Source: Pedobacter steynii | GTDB taxonomy: Bacteria > Bacteroidota > Bacteroidia > Sphingobacteriales > Sphingobacteriaceae | Direction of reading: 5' to 3' | Length of the DNA stretch: 64,000 nt | Assembly: GCF_900103665.1 (NCBI RefSeq) | Contig: NZ_FNGY01000017.1 | Span: 82,755-146,754 of the forward strand | Part shown: positions 1 to 8,344 of the stretch, piece after piece | How the letters are laid out: every line of letters starts with the position of its first letter | How positions within the stretch are numbered: position 1 is the first letter of the stretch | Notes under the pieces: generated by a model | What the model was told of the DNA's origin: nothing | What the model saw: the letters and a program-made list of their open reading frames with translations, nothing else | Database searches by the model: none | Program-made: the position numbers and the translations under genes

Positions 1-218
1 CCATTCCAGAATACCTGATATTTTACAATTTTTGGATCGGAAGTGAAAAGGCCATATACCATCGCTCTTTTATTGCCTGAAAAGACTTTGACAGAATCGA
101 GAACCCCGGGATAAGATATTTCTTTGGTACCCTGGTATTGTTCCCGATAATCGTCGATTTTGGAGCAGGCACTGAATGCCATACCTACCAATAATGCGTA
201 AATTATATTATTTTTCAT
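1..218 (-). CDS. DUF4998-type surface lipoprotein (partial, C-terminus outside window)
   Basis: The reading frame opens with an ATG at 218 and runs leftward off the window; 72 residues are visible. It begins with a lipoprotein signal peptide (MKNNIIYALLVGMAFSAC, lipobox Cys at residue 18), followed by a YPGVLDSVKVFSGNKRAMV segment and a TSDPKIVKYQVFWN segment. These resemble the start of the DUF4998 domain of Bacteroidota, which is found in lipoproteins encoded beside SusC/SusD pairs. It lies about 105 bases downstream of the DUF4959/DUF5000 lipoprotein gene on the same strand, so it is probably the fourth gene of that operon. The domain call rests on recalled sequence pattern, and the function is unknown beyond a likely role in glycan binding at the cell surface. 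Confidence 0.75.
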   Translation of the reverse strand, partial: MKNNIIYALLVGMAFSACSKIDDYREQYQGTKEISYPGVLDSVKVFSGNKRAMVYGLFTSDPKIVKYQVFWN

Positions 219-324
219 TGGAATATATTTGTTTTTTAATGGTGATGAAGCGATCATGATCTTGGTATTCATTTCGTTGTGTGATCTGTAAGATCATGAT
301 GGTTTCATCTTTATTATTCTTTAA

Positions 325-1521
325 TTACTTACTACCATAAACATCAATCTGTGCGGCCATAATGGCGAAATTGTTTTCCCAGTTGCGCAGCGATCTGATC
401 CGCAGATATCTGTAACCTGGTAAACCCGGCTCAAATTCAGTACCCCATCCTTTTAAGGCATAAGCCAAATCTTCGGCGGTTTCTGTGCCCGATGGCAGAC
501 CCGATGGTTTGATGACGGCAGCGGTAGAGATTTTTGTCCAATTGTTATAACTGCCATCTGCGGTAGGGTTATTGGTTGCCCAGATTTCATAATCTCTTAG
601 GTTGGCCCTGACATAGAATCTGTTTCCAGACTCCGTTCTGGGGAAGAAAACAAATCTGCTCAATGCCGTAGTGACCCCTAAATCTATCGTAATGGTTTGC
701 GGACTGGTTGCACCCTCAGTCGTAAATGCCCGTGGCCATACTGCAGTTGTCGGATAGCTATCGTCCCAAAGCAGTCTTAGAACCGCTTCCGGATAGGCCG
801 GTACTGCATCACCGGGCAAAGAAAACAGCGAAAACTTGTTCTTGTCGAGTTTTATTTCACTATAAGGTGTTAAATCCTGATATAAGGTGTCGGTATGGTT
901 GCCAAAGCGGTCGGTGACTACAAAGCCATATTTGGAAAGCACAGGCTCCTGTCCACGTATCGTGACATTACCTATTGCCGTTTGTGAATAGATTTTATCC
1001 AATGTCTTTAGCGAACCCTCAGCGGTTTTGAGCATTGGTACAATTGTAATCGGCAATTTATCGGTGTTGCTGAATTTGATATTCGGACCGCCAAAACCCG
1101 CTACGATTTTTAAACTTTCGTAAACACTTTGAATGGGCGACTTTAATGGTTTTATTTTAATTGTTACTGGGTCTGATTTAACCTCACTTTTGCTGACTGC
1201 ATATAAAGTGATCTCCCGCTCATCTGTAGCGTTAAACCCATCCACCAGCAGTTGGTTGGTATAGTAAGAACTAACCACTTCCCGTTTTACGCCCGGTCTG
1301 ATTTCGTACTCCGCTTTGATGTAGGATAAGCCCTCGTTTGCCGGTAAGGTATAGGTTAACAAAGCGCTGCCACTTTTATTTTCTACCTTAATATTGGTAA
1401 CGATTCCCGGTTTTTCTTTACTGTTTTCTATCGGGCCATTTAGGATGTCGCTTTTGCAACCAATCGTACTTGCTATTGTAATGAACAATAGCAGGTTGAA
1501 ATTTTTTATAAGATGTTTCAT
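325..1521 (-). CDS. DUF4959/DUF5126/DUF5000-type glycan-binding lipoprotein
   Basis: A 398-residue lipoprotein of a type that regularly follows susD in polysaccharide utilisation loci. I start it at the ATG at 1521 (MKHLIKNFNLLLFITIASTIGC), which gives a clean signal peptide with a lipobox Cys; an ATG six codons upstream would overlap the susD stop. The first third looks like DUF4959 (GIVTNIKVENKSGSALLTYT, Ig-like). The middle resembles DUF5126. The last 150 residues look like a discoidin-type DUF5000 domain (ITIDLGVTTALSRFVFFPR, then NYEIWATNNP-like and YRYLRIRSLR segments), a fold typical of carbohydrate binding. It probably sits on the cell surface and helps SusCD capture a glycan. The ligand cannot be told from sequence. 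Confidence 0.85.
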   Translation of the reverse strand: MKHLIKNFNLLLFITIASTIGCKSDILNGPIENSKEKPGIVTNIKVENKSGSALLTYTLPANEGLSYIKAEYEIRPGVKREVVSSYYTNQLLVDGFNATDEREITLYAVSKSEVKSDPVTIKIKPLKSPIQSVYESLKIVAGFGGPNIKFSNTDKLPITIVPMLKTAEGSLKTLDKIYSQTAIGNVTIRGQEPVLSKYGFVVTDRFGNHTDTLYQDLTPYSEIKLDKNKFSLFSLPGDAVPAYPEAVLRLLWDDSYPTTAVWPRAFTTEGATSPQTITIDLGVTTALSRFVFFPRTESGNRFYVRANLRDYEIWATNNPTADGSYNNWTKISTAAVIKPSGLPSGTETAEDLAYALKGWGTEFEPGLPGYRYLRIRSLRNWENNFAIMAAQIDVYGSK

Positions 1522-1532
1522 TTCTATGAAGA

Positions 1533-3485
1533 TTACCAACCTGGGTTTTGCACCAGGTTTTCGTTAACTAATAGCGTGTTTTCTGTGATCGGCCACAGGT
1601 AGTCTCTCGGACCTACAAAACGCTGACTAAAAAAGGTGAGCTGTCTGTAATATAATATGGAATTACTTTGCTGTATATCCCAGCCCTGTACGTTTCCATT
1701 TAATTCCAGGGAAGCCGTTTTCCAGCGTCTCAGATCCCAGAAGCGGCTCCCTTCCATTGCCAGTTCTATCGTTCGTTCCTGTCTGATAATGTTTCTCAGT
1801 CCGTCTTTGGTTTGGTATTTACCAGGATTGTTAGAATAGTTAGTCCATGCTTCCTGAATGGTCTTTAGGCCAGATCTCGCTCTGATCCTGTTGAGGTATT
1901 CGTAAGCCTCAGCTCCCGGACCGGAAAATTCATTTGATGCTTCGGCATAAAGTAAATACAGATCTGCTAAACGGAAGTTTGGCCATGGATACCGCTCCAT
2001 ACCGATACTGTTATTGTCGCCCCATGAAAATTTCCAGTTGACCAGTTTTTTGCAGAAATAACCAGTTGGCGGTAGGGGGGTACCCGAACTTGAACCTCCC
2101 AGTCTGGACTGTATGTTATAGGTGTTTTCATCTGTACGGGAAGGACTGCTTTCCTGATACCAGACACCACCATCAAATGATAAAGAGGCGTAAAAGCGAT
2201 TTTCTCTGTCAAAATTGTACCGGGAGGAGGTATAACCCAGGATATTATTGAAGCGTTCTGCCTGTACCCCAACTCTTCGTTCAGATTTATCTCCGAATAC
2301 AAAAGTTTTATCTTCATTAAGAGGAACACCATTCGAGGTATAAAACTGATCCGCCATTTTCATGGTTGCACCCACATCAGCAATCGCACCGGCATTCGCG
2401 CCTCTGCCGCTTCTTCCGTCAAAGTGACCTACAGTAATGAGTTGTAAAGTATTGGTGCTTGAACTTGAGTTTCCCCAGATCAACTCTGAGTTCTGCCATT
2501 TTTGACTCACTGCGTTGCGCAGGCTCATCTGTTTTTTTGTCGTATCCGATAAGGCGAACAAAGTACCTGGAAACTCATAAAGTTTGATGCCTGCACTTTC
2601 AGCGGCAGTTATAGCCGCTTTACTGGCCAACATTGCCCTTTCCCATTTTTTTGCGTCGTAGGCGGGATTAATTAATTGAACTCCTTTTTTATCCTTAAAG
2701 CCCGTGTAGTCGGTATTTCCGTTAAATAAAGGGCTGGCAGCCAATACCAATACACGTGCTTTCATCGCCAATGCTGCAGGTTTGGTGAGGCGGCCCAATT
2801 CGTTATTGGTATTTTGGATGATATCCGGCAAATGCAATGCAGCCAGATCTAAATATTTCACAATAAAATTGGTGACACTATCAACAGGCATCCTGCTTAG
2901 TTTCATATTTTCAATAGGCTCATCGATATTAGGACTTACGTCTACAGTAGGAATCGGACCATAAGCTCTCATCAAAATAAAATGGAAATAAGCTTTCAAA
3001 AATTGTCCTTCCGCTATCCATCTGTTTCTTTCATCTAAACCGATGTCCGGTACTTTGGTCATATCCTGCATGTTTTTAATAAAAACATTACAATCTCTGA
3101 TCCCTCTAAACATAGACTTAGCACCGTTTGTCCCATCCCAGTAGTTGTAATAAGGATCTACCACATTTTGATTGCCTCTGGGAATGTTAGCGGCGAAGCT
3201 GTTGGAACGGCTGACAATTGGTGTGCACATTTCATCTCCACCTAAAAAGGCCGGATTAGTGGTGGTGTTGCCATCATCAGGGATATAAGAGTAGCAGGTA
3301 AAGAGGTATTTCTCTGCCTCCGCACGTAAGGTAAATGCATTTTCTATGCGGGGTAGATTATCAGGAGCTACTTCTAAATAGCTTTGCTTACAGGAGCTGA
3401 TGACCAGAACTGTAATTACCAGGGATATGGATATGCGCATGATAGCGGCAAGTGGTGTTTTATGGTTGTGATTCGATGTTTTCAT
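1533..3485 (-). CDS. SusD/RagB family outer-membrane nutrient-binding lipoprotein
   Basis: A 650-residue SusD homologue, the surface lipoprotein that lids a SusC channel and binds the incoming oligosaccharide. The N-terminus carries a lipoprotein signal (ISLVITVLVISSCKQSYLEV). TPR-like helices follow, with the family signatures RWIAEGQFLKAYFHFILMRAYG near residue 165 in SusD's usual place, and the C-terminal block FRLADLYLLYAEASNEF, YLNRIRARSG and ERTIELAMEGSRFWDLRRWK. It lies 11 bases downstream of susC on the same strand, so the two are cotranscribed. Start could also be the internal Met at residue 16, directly before the hydrophobic stretch. The glycan is unknown because no hydrolase or lyase of the locus lies in the window. 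Confidence 0.95.
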   Translation of the reverse strand: MKTSNHNHKTPLAAIMRISISLVITVLVISSCKQSYLEVAPDNLPRIENAFTLRAEAEKYLFTCYSYIPDDGNTTTNPAFLGGDEMCTPIVSRSNSFAANIPRGNQNVVDPYYNYWDGTNGAKSMFRGIRDCNVFIKNMQDMTKVPDIGLDERNRWIAEGQFLKAYFHFILMRAYGPIPTVDVSPNIDEPIENMKLSRMPVDSVTNFIVKYLDLAALHLPDIIQNTNNELGRLTKPAALAMKARVLVLAASPLFNGNTDYTGFKDKKGVQLINPAYDAKKWERAMLASKAAITAAESAGIKLYEFPGTLFALSDTTKKQMSLRNAVSQKWQNSELIWGNSSSSTNTLQLITVGHFDGRSGRGANAGAIADVGATMKMADQFYTSNGVPLNEDKTFVFGDKSERRVGVQAERFNNILGYTSSRYNFDRENRFYASLSFDGGVWYQESSPSRTDENTYNIQSRLGGSSSGTPLPPTGYFCKKLVNWKFSWGDNNSIGMERYPWPNFRLADLYLLYAEASNEFSGPGAEAYEYLNRIRARSGLKTIQEAWTNYSNNPGKYQTKDGLRNIIRQERTIELAMEGSRFWDLRRWKTASLELNGNVQGWDIQQSNSILYYRQLTFFSQRFVGPRDYLWPITENTLLVNENLVQNPGW

Positions 3486-3496
3486 ACTTTTTTACT

Positions 3497-6400
3497 TTAA
3501 AGGCCCAGTTTTAAACCAAAATTATATACCCTTTGCAATGGGTAGCCCAGACCGTTTCCAGCCATTTCTACTTCCCAGATTTTGAAGCTGCTGATCGAAA
3601 AGATATTCAATGCGCTTACATAGAATCTGGCACTGGATAAGCCGATTTTTTTTGCCAGTTTATCAGAAAGGTTGTAACCTATTTCCGCTTGTTTTAAGCG
3701 TAAAAAATCTCCCCTGCGCAACCACCAGCTGGAAGCCTGGGTATTGTTGCTGATGACTTCAGAACTTAACCTCGGCCAAAACGCATAGGCATTTCTATTG
3801 TCTTCACTCCAATGGTCTTTGGCAATTACATCTAATAAGCCCGATTGCGAGCCTCCGGCAGTAACGAATGGCGAGATACCGAGAACATTGCCGTTATCAT
3901 CCCGTCTTGAACTTGGATCGATGAAAAAAGAGGAGCGGGCAGAGCCTTGAAAGAAGAAACTGAAATCGAACTGTTTTACTCCGAATGACCCCCCAAAACC
4001 ATAAATGATTTCCGGTGCAGCTGGCAAGCCGATTGGAACAACATCAAGACTACTGATAATCCCGTCGCCGTTGATGTCTCTATATTTGATATCTCCGGCT
4101 TTGTATTCTCCAAAGTTTTGTTTTGGCGAGTTTCGTACTTCGGTGTCATCAGTAAACAAGCGCTCGGCAACGAGTCCATATAATTGATTCACCGATTGGT
4201 CTCTTTTACTCAGATGTTTTAAACTATTGTCGTAATTAGGCTCTTCGTTAAATAGCAATTTGCTTGCTGCATAGGTGAAGTTTGTATTTAATTTAATCCA
4301 GTAATCACGATTGAAGTTTTTGCTGTAGTTAAATGAAAAATCTATCCCCTGACTTGTGGCTTTGCCGATGTTTGCCCTTGGGTATACCAATCCACCGGTG
4401 GATGGATTAACGGTCTGTAAAGCAACTAAAGAAGGGATATTTGTCCGTTCTAGCAAAACACTGGTTCTGTTTTGTTTATAAGCTTCAATGACGATATTAA
4501 AATCGTTGAATAAGGTCGCTTCCAAACCCAGGTTGGTTTGTTCAGACCTTTCCCATGAAATCTCCGGGTTTGCAAAACGGTTGAGGACGATCCCAGGCCT
4601 GGTATAGTTATAGTTTTCACCAAAAGTGTATCCAGCTCCCAGGGAGTTCAGGTTTACTTCCGACAGGTAGAAGAAACGGTCTGCATCAGATCCGATCTGG
4701 TCGTTACCGATGATCCCATAACTTCCCCTAAGTTTTAAATTGGTCAGTATTTTCGAATTTTCCAGAAACTTCTCTTTGCTTAGGATCCAGGCCCCGCTGA
4801 TCGCCGGAAAGAAACCATAACGTTTACCTGGTGCAAAACGCTCCGATCCGTTATAGCCAAAGGCAAAATCTACGATGTACTTGTCTTTAAAAGCATAGTT
4901 TAGCTGACCTAAAAAGTTCAGGTTCCGTTTGGGCAGAGAAAGCTGTAATGTCGTCGCATTGCCAGTCAATGATGAACGGATGGTGGTGATGACCCGACCG
5001 CCGATCGTATGTTTGTCGTTAAAAGTACGCTGATAATTAATTACGCCTTCTCCGTATACCACCTGGCTTACATTTTTAGCACCGGGTTCGTAAGTCAGGT
5101 ATTCTGTTGGCTCGGCACCAATTTGTGGCTGGCCCGGGATGGCCTGGTTCAGCTGTGTTAAGGTCGTTCGCCCATCTAAGGTTCTCGACTGATAGAAAAA
5201 CGGACTATATCTGCGGATTAACGTAAAATCAGCATCGCGCTGCGTAAAGCCCATTACACGGGCGGATAGTCCCGGGGTAATTTCTGCGAGGTCCTGGTTA
5301 ATGGTAATCTGAGGGATCAACTGTGCCTTGTTGTATTGTTGAAAGCCGGAAACGGATTGTGCAAATGGGTTCGTATACAACAGGTTGGTCGAGTTTGGCA
5401 ATAGGGCACTGCCAAATAAGGGATGTTGTACGTATGGCAGATAGCTCTGAGGGTATAATGCAGGAAAGGCAACCGGATTGCTTGCCGAAGCCAGCGTAAA
5501 TATCCGGCTACCCCCGCCAACAGGAGAGTTGTTCGAATCAAAAATTCCACGTGCGCTAATCAGTGCCCGGGTAGTTTTGGTAAACCGGATGCTGACGTTA
5601 GACAACAGGGAATAAGTACGGGCCTTTACGTTGGTGTTGAAGCTGTTAAAAGAAGATTCTTTTAGCAAACCATTATTCTCATCGTAGGTTAAGCTGACAT
5701 AGAAATTGGATTTTTCATTTCCACCACTCACATCCACATTTGCCGCGTAGTTATGCGTATAGTCTTTGATTAACAGATCGACCCAATTGTTGTTGGGAAA
5801 TAAGACTGGGTCGCGCCCAGCTATCGTGTTGTCAATTTTATTGGGGTCGTAAGGTGTCCGGCCCAAGGGGTCGCGTGTCAAAATAGCTTCATTGGCCAAA
5901 TGCATGTAAGTAATGTTGTCGGCCAGTTTGTAGCTTTTTGTATTTCCTGAAATTCGGTTCTCTACCCGTAAATTTATCCTGGTTTTACCTTCTGTACCTG
6001 TTTTTGTGGTCAGGAGCATCACCCCGTTGGCACCTCTTGAACCATAAAGTGCTGTAGCTGCCGCATCTTTCAATACCGAAAAGTTGTCAATGTTATCAGG
6101 CTGTAACCGTGCGAGATCATTGGGCGAACTTTCAATGCCATCAATATAGATTAACGGATCCTGCTTACCTGCTCCAAAAGTGCCAACACCCCTGATGAAG
6201 AAATTGGCATTGTCCTGTCCCGGTTCACCACTGCGCTGAAAGGCGATTACCCCTGGTACCCTACCGGCCAGTGTGGTGGTCAGGTTACTGGTTGGACCTT
6301 TTAGATCTTTGGCACTAATTGTCGTTACAGCACCAGTTAGCGAGGTTTTCTTCTGGCTTCCAAAGGCAACCACCACCACCTCGTCCATGGTGTTCTTTTC

Positions 6401-6694
6401 GTCTGCCAGCAAAACAACATTCAGGCTGGTAGAATCTTTAAGGGATAGTTCCAAGGTCTTGTAACCAACAAAGCTGAACCGTAATCTGGCTACAGCCGGA
6501 TTGCTGACTTCAATGGAGAAGTTCCCGGAGTTGTCTGTGGAGGTAAACTTGTTTTGACCAATCAGGCCAATGTTTACCCCGGCTAATGCTTCTTGTTCTG
6601 CATTTCTAACTGTTCCCTTGATGAGTTTCTTTTGCTGAGCAAAAGCAAACAGGGAAAACAGAGAAATTACAAATAAGAGTAGTGTTTTTTTCAT
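3497..6694 (-). CDS. SusC/RagA family TonB-dependent outer-membrane transporter
   Basis: A 1065-residue TonB-linked outer-membrane protein, the usual length for the family. In order: signal peptide ending at FAFAQ, a CarboxypepD_reg-like domain (KLIKGTVRNAEQEALAGVNI, about residues 23-105), a plug domain with MDEVVVVAFGSQKK at about 103-117 and the SusC hallmark VLKDAAATALYGSRGANGV at about 208-226, then the beta barrel ending in YNFGLKLGL. It imports a substrate energised by TonB/ExbBD and works with the SusD protein just downstream. The divergent AraC gene 350 bases away is a candidate regulator. The substrate is not predictable from this window. Confidence 0.96.
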   Translation of the reverse strand: MKKTLLLFVISLFSLFAFAQQKKLIKGTVRNAEQEALAGVNIGLIGQNKFTSTDNSGNFSIEVSNPAVARLRFSFVGYKTLELSLKDSTSLNVVLLADEKNTMDEVVVVAFGSQKKTSLTGAVTTISAKDLKGPTSNLTTTLAGRVPGVIAFQRSGEPGQDNANFFIRGVGTFGAGKQDPLIYIDGIESSPNDLARLQPDNIDNFSVLKDAAATALYGSRGANGVMLLTTKTGTEGKTRINLRVENRISGNTKSYKLADNITYMHLANEAILTRDPLGRTPYDPNKIDNTIAGRDPVLFPNNNWVDLLIKDYTHNYAANVDVSGGNEKSNFYVSLTYDENNGLLKESSFNSFNTNVKARTYSLLSNVSIRFTKTTRALISARGIFDSNNSPVGGGSRIFTLASASNPVAFPALYPQSYLPYVQHPLFGSALLPNSTNLLYTNPFAQSVSGFQQYNKAQLIPQITINQDLAEITPGLSARVMGFTQRDADFTLIRRYSPFFYQSRTLDGRTTLTQLNQAIPGQPQIGAEPTEYLTYEPGAKNVSQVVYGEGVINYQRTFNDKHTIGGRVITTIRSSLTGNATTLQLSLPKRNLNFLGQLNYAFKDKYIVDFAFGYNGSERFAPGKRYGFFPAISGAWILSKEKFLENSKILTNLKLRGSYGIIGNDQIGSDADRFFYLSEVNLNSLGAGYTFGENYNYTRPGIVLNRFANPEISWERSEQTNLGLEATLFNDFNIVIEAYKQNRTSVLLERTNIPSLVALQTVNPSTGGLVYPRANIGKATSQGIDFSFNYSKNFNRDYWIKLNTNFTYAASKLLFNEEPNYDNSLKHLSKRDQSVNQLYGLVAERLFTDDTEVRNSPKQNFGEYKAGDIKYRDINGDGIISSLDVVPIGLPAAPEIIYGFGGSFGVKQFDFSFFFQGSARSSFFIDPSSRRDDNGNVLGISPFVTAGGSQSGLLDVIAKDHWSEDNRNAYAFWPRLSSEVISNNTQASSWWLRRGDFLRLKQAEIGYNLSDKLAKKIGLSSARFYVSALNIFSISSFKIWEVEMAGNGLGYPLQRVYNFGLKLGL

Positions 6695-7045
6695 ACCTAT
6701 AGGTTTAAATAAATTGTAAATACCACATAGCTTCGCCCGTACTCATAAGAGGTTGTTCTTATAAGTTGCTGTTAATAAGTTGATTAATGCCTTGGTTTGA
6801 GCGGGGCGTTAAATAATCATCAGGAATGTTCTATTTACGACAAGAAAAATTCGGCTGATTTACGTTCTTATCAAAAGGTTTCAATAATATGGTTCGGTTT
6901 GTTTTGGTAATGTAAATTTATAGGGAAGATCAGCTGCTTAATAAAACTTTCTTTGTAAAAAGTAAAAGCATTTTACCCGATTGTGCGGATTTCTGTCGAA
7001 TACGATTAATTTAATTTAATATTTGCCGGATAACGTCAACCAATT
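6695..7045. other. Divergent intergenic region between susC and the AraC gene
   Basis: About 350 bases hold the promoters of two divergent genes. I found no exact TAnnTTTG element on either strand. A short palindromic stretch lies near 6744-6760 (direct sense ataagaggttgttcttat), and several TTAA-containing words occur at 6770-6790, but their spacing is 12, not 11, so I do not count them with the repeat arrays described further right. A regulator binding site is likely here but cannot be pinned down. Confidence 0.4.
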
Positions 7046-7906
7046 ATGAGATCTGAACTGATTAAAGTAGATCCTACCGGCCATAAGACTATAAGGATCA
7101 AGCAACTCGATACCAATAATCTGATATCCTCCTTTCATTTTCATGATTTGTGTGAATTGGTATGGATAGAAAAAAGCTATGAAAAGCGGATTGTAGGAGA
7201 TCATATTGGCAATTTTGAGGACAATGACCTGGTGCTGATGAGCCCAAACCTGCCCCACATCTGGCAAAATGACAGAACTTATTTAAATGCGGATAAAAGG
7301 GTAAAATCAACCGTTATTTACTTTCCTCCTGATTTTCTGTTTGCTTTGACCGACGATCAGAATACATTGGCGCAAACAAAAAGCTTGCTGGAGCGGGCGT
7401 CCAGAGGGTTGGCTTTTCATGGGGAAACGAACCTGAAAGTAAAAGCGTTCCTTAAGGAAATCCCAGATAAGGAAGGGATCGATAAAATTATAACCGTTCT
7501 AAAAGTCATAGATATCCTGTCGCAATCTAATGATTACGAATACTTAGCCAGTGTTGCCTTTAAAAATCAATATGATGAGAAGGACAACGACAGGATCAAT
7601 AAAGTATACCGGTTTATCATGCAGAATTTTCAGCGTAATATTCATTTGAAGGAAGTGGCCGATCTCTGCAATATGACGACTAACTCCTTTTGCCGGTTTT
7701 TTAAAGGCCGTTCACAGAAATCTTTAACGCAGTTTATCAATGAAATCAGAATAGGGCATGCCTGTAAGCTATTGCAGAACGTTGACCTTTCTATTGCAGA
7801 TGTCTGTTTCTCCAGCGGCTATAATAACCTGACCAATTTTAATAAGTTTTTTAAGGAGATAAAAGAAATGAAACCATCAGAATACCGGGCTAAATTAAAA
7901 GGCTAA
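7046..7906 (+). CDS. AraC family transcriptional regulator with cupin-like sensor domain
   Basis: A 286-residue regulator. The N-terminal half has the cupin-like pattern of AraC sensors (SSFHFHDLCELVWIEKSYEKR and LVLMSPNLPHIWQND near residues 29-75). The C-terminal 100 residues form the double helix-turn-helix: NIHLKEVADLCNMTTNSFCRFFK and then IADVCFSSGYNNLTNFNKFFK with the classical ending MKPSEYR. It is divergent from the susCD operon, so control of that operon by a sugar or related ligand is the simplest inference. The Cys-rich precursor cluster starts 160 bases downstream on the same strand, and regulation of that cluster is also possible. Confidence 0.93.
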   Translation: MRSELIKVDPTGHKTIRIKQLDTNNLISSFHFHDLCELVWIEKSYEKRIVGDHIGNFEDNDLVLMSPNLPHIWQNDRTYLNADKRVKSTVIYFPPDFLFALTDDQNTLAQTKSLLERASRGLAFHGETNLKVKAFLKEIPDKEGIDKIITVLKVIDILSQSNDYEYLASVAFKNQYDEKDNDRINKVYRFIMQNFQRNIHLKEVADLCNMTTNSFCRFFKGRSQKSLTQFINEIRIGHACKLLQNVDLSIADVCFSSGYNNLTNFNKFFKEIKEMKPSEYRAKLKG

Positions 7907-8066
7907 AGGTAATGGCATTTTTTGTTTTCCTGTTTTCGTTAAAATAGTTTAAGTATCAGATAGATGAGTTGTAGTTTTCCGCTGAGTATTGAACTAGATT
8001 CGATTACCGGTCAAATTAAATTTATTAAATGTTTTTTATTATCAAACCTTCCTAAAATTAAACAAA

Positions 8067-8255
8067 ATGAAAAAATTAAAGTTGAAGATGACTGGCCTTA
8101 AGGCCGATGTTTTAACAAGAGCACAATTAAAGGCTGTAATGGGTGGCCAGCAAGCTGGTAGCGGAGATTGTGGCGGGAAATGTGGAGGTGCTGTAGGCTG
8201 CGGCACGGGTTGTAAGTGTAGCAACACGGATTTTGGTCTCTGTGTGTCTGAGTAG
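8067..8255 (+). CDS. Double-glycine leader natural-product (RiPP) precursor, Cys-rich
   Basis: A 62-residue peptide with the leader typical of Bacteroidota 'GG' natural product precursors: a basic start (MKKLKLKMTGLK), then VLTRAQLKAVMGG, where the double glycine at residues 26-27 is the expected cleavage site of a C39-type protease. The 35-residue core is rich in Gly and holds six Cys (35, 39, 45, 49, 51, 59), enough for three disulfides or thioethers, plus Ser and Thr that could be modified. It is followed by a strong hairpin and then glycosyltransferase genes on the same strand. No C39 ABC exporter or lanthipeptide synthetase lies in the window, so export and maturation must be supplied from elsewhere. 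The leader match is clear; the modification is inference. Confidence 0.8.
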   Translation: MKKLKLKMTGLKADVLTRAQLKAVMGGQQAGSGDCGGKCGGAVGCGTGCKCSNTDFGLCVSE

Positions 8256-8279
8256 TAAAAGACGGTTACAATAATGCAA

Positions 8280-8315
8280 AAAGAGGCTGTTTTTATCGCA
8301 TAAGACAGCCTCTTT
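8280..8315 (+). terminator. Hairpin terminator or attenuator after precursor gene
   Basis: A perfect 11-base inverted repeat (AAAGAGGCTGT / ACAGCCTCTTT) with a 14-base loop follows the precursor stop by 24 bases. The 3' side is T-rich but without a long T run (AGTTTAGTAG). It would let the peptide be made in excess over the downstream enzymes, as is common for precursor peptides. Confidence 0.7.
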
Positions 8316-8344
8316 AGTTTAGTAGATACACCTATCCCCTACGA

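Noticed and set aside
6770..6790. TTAA-containing repeats in the first susC upstream region
   Set aside because: The spacing is 12 bases, and no -7 element stands at the right distance, so it does not match the array found elsewhere.
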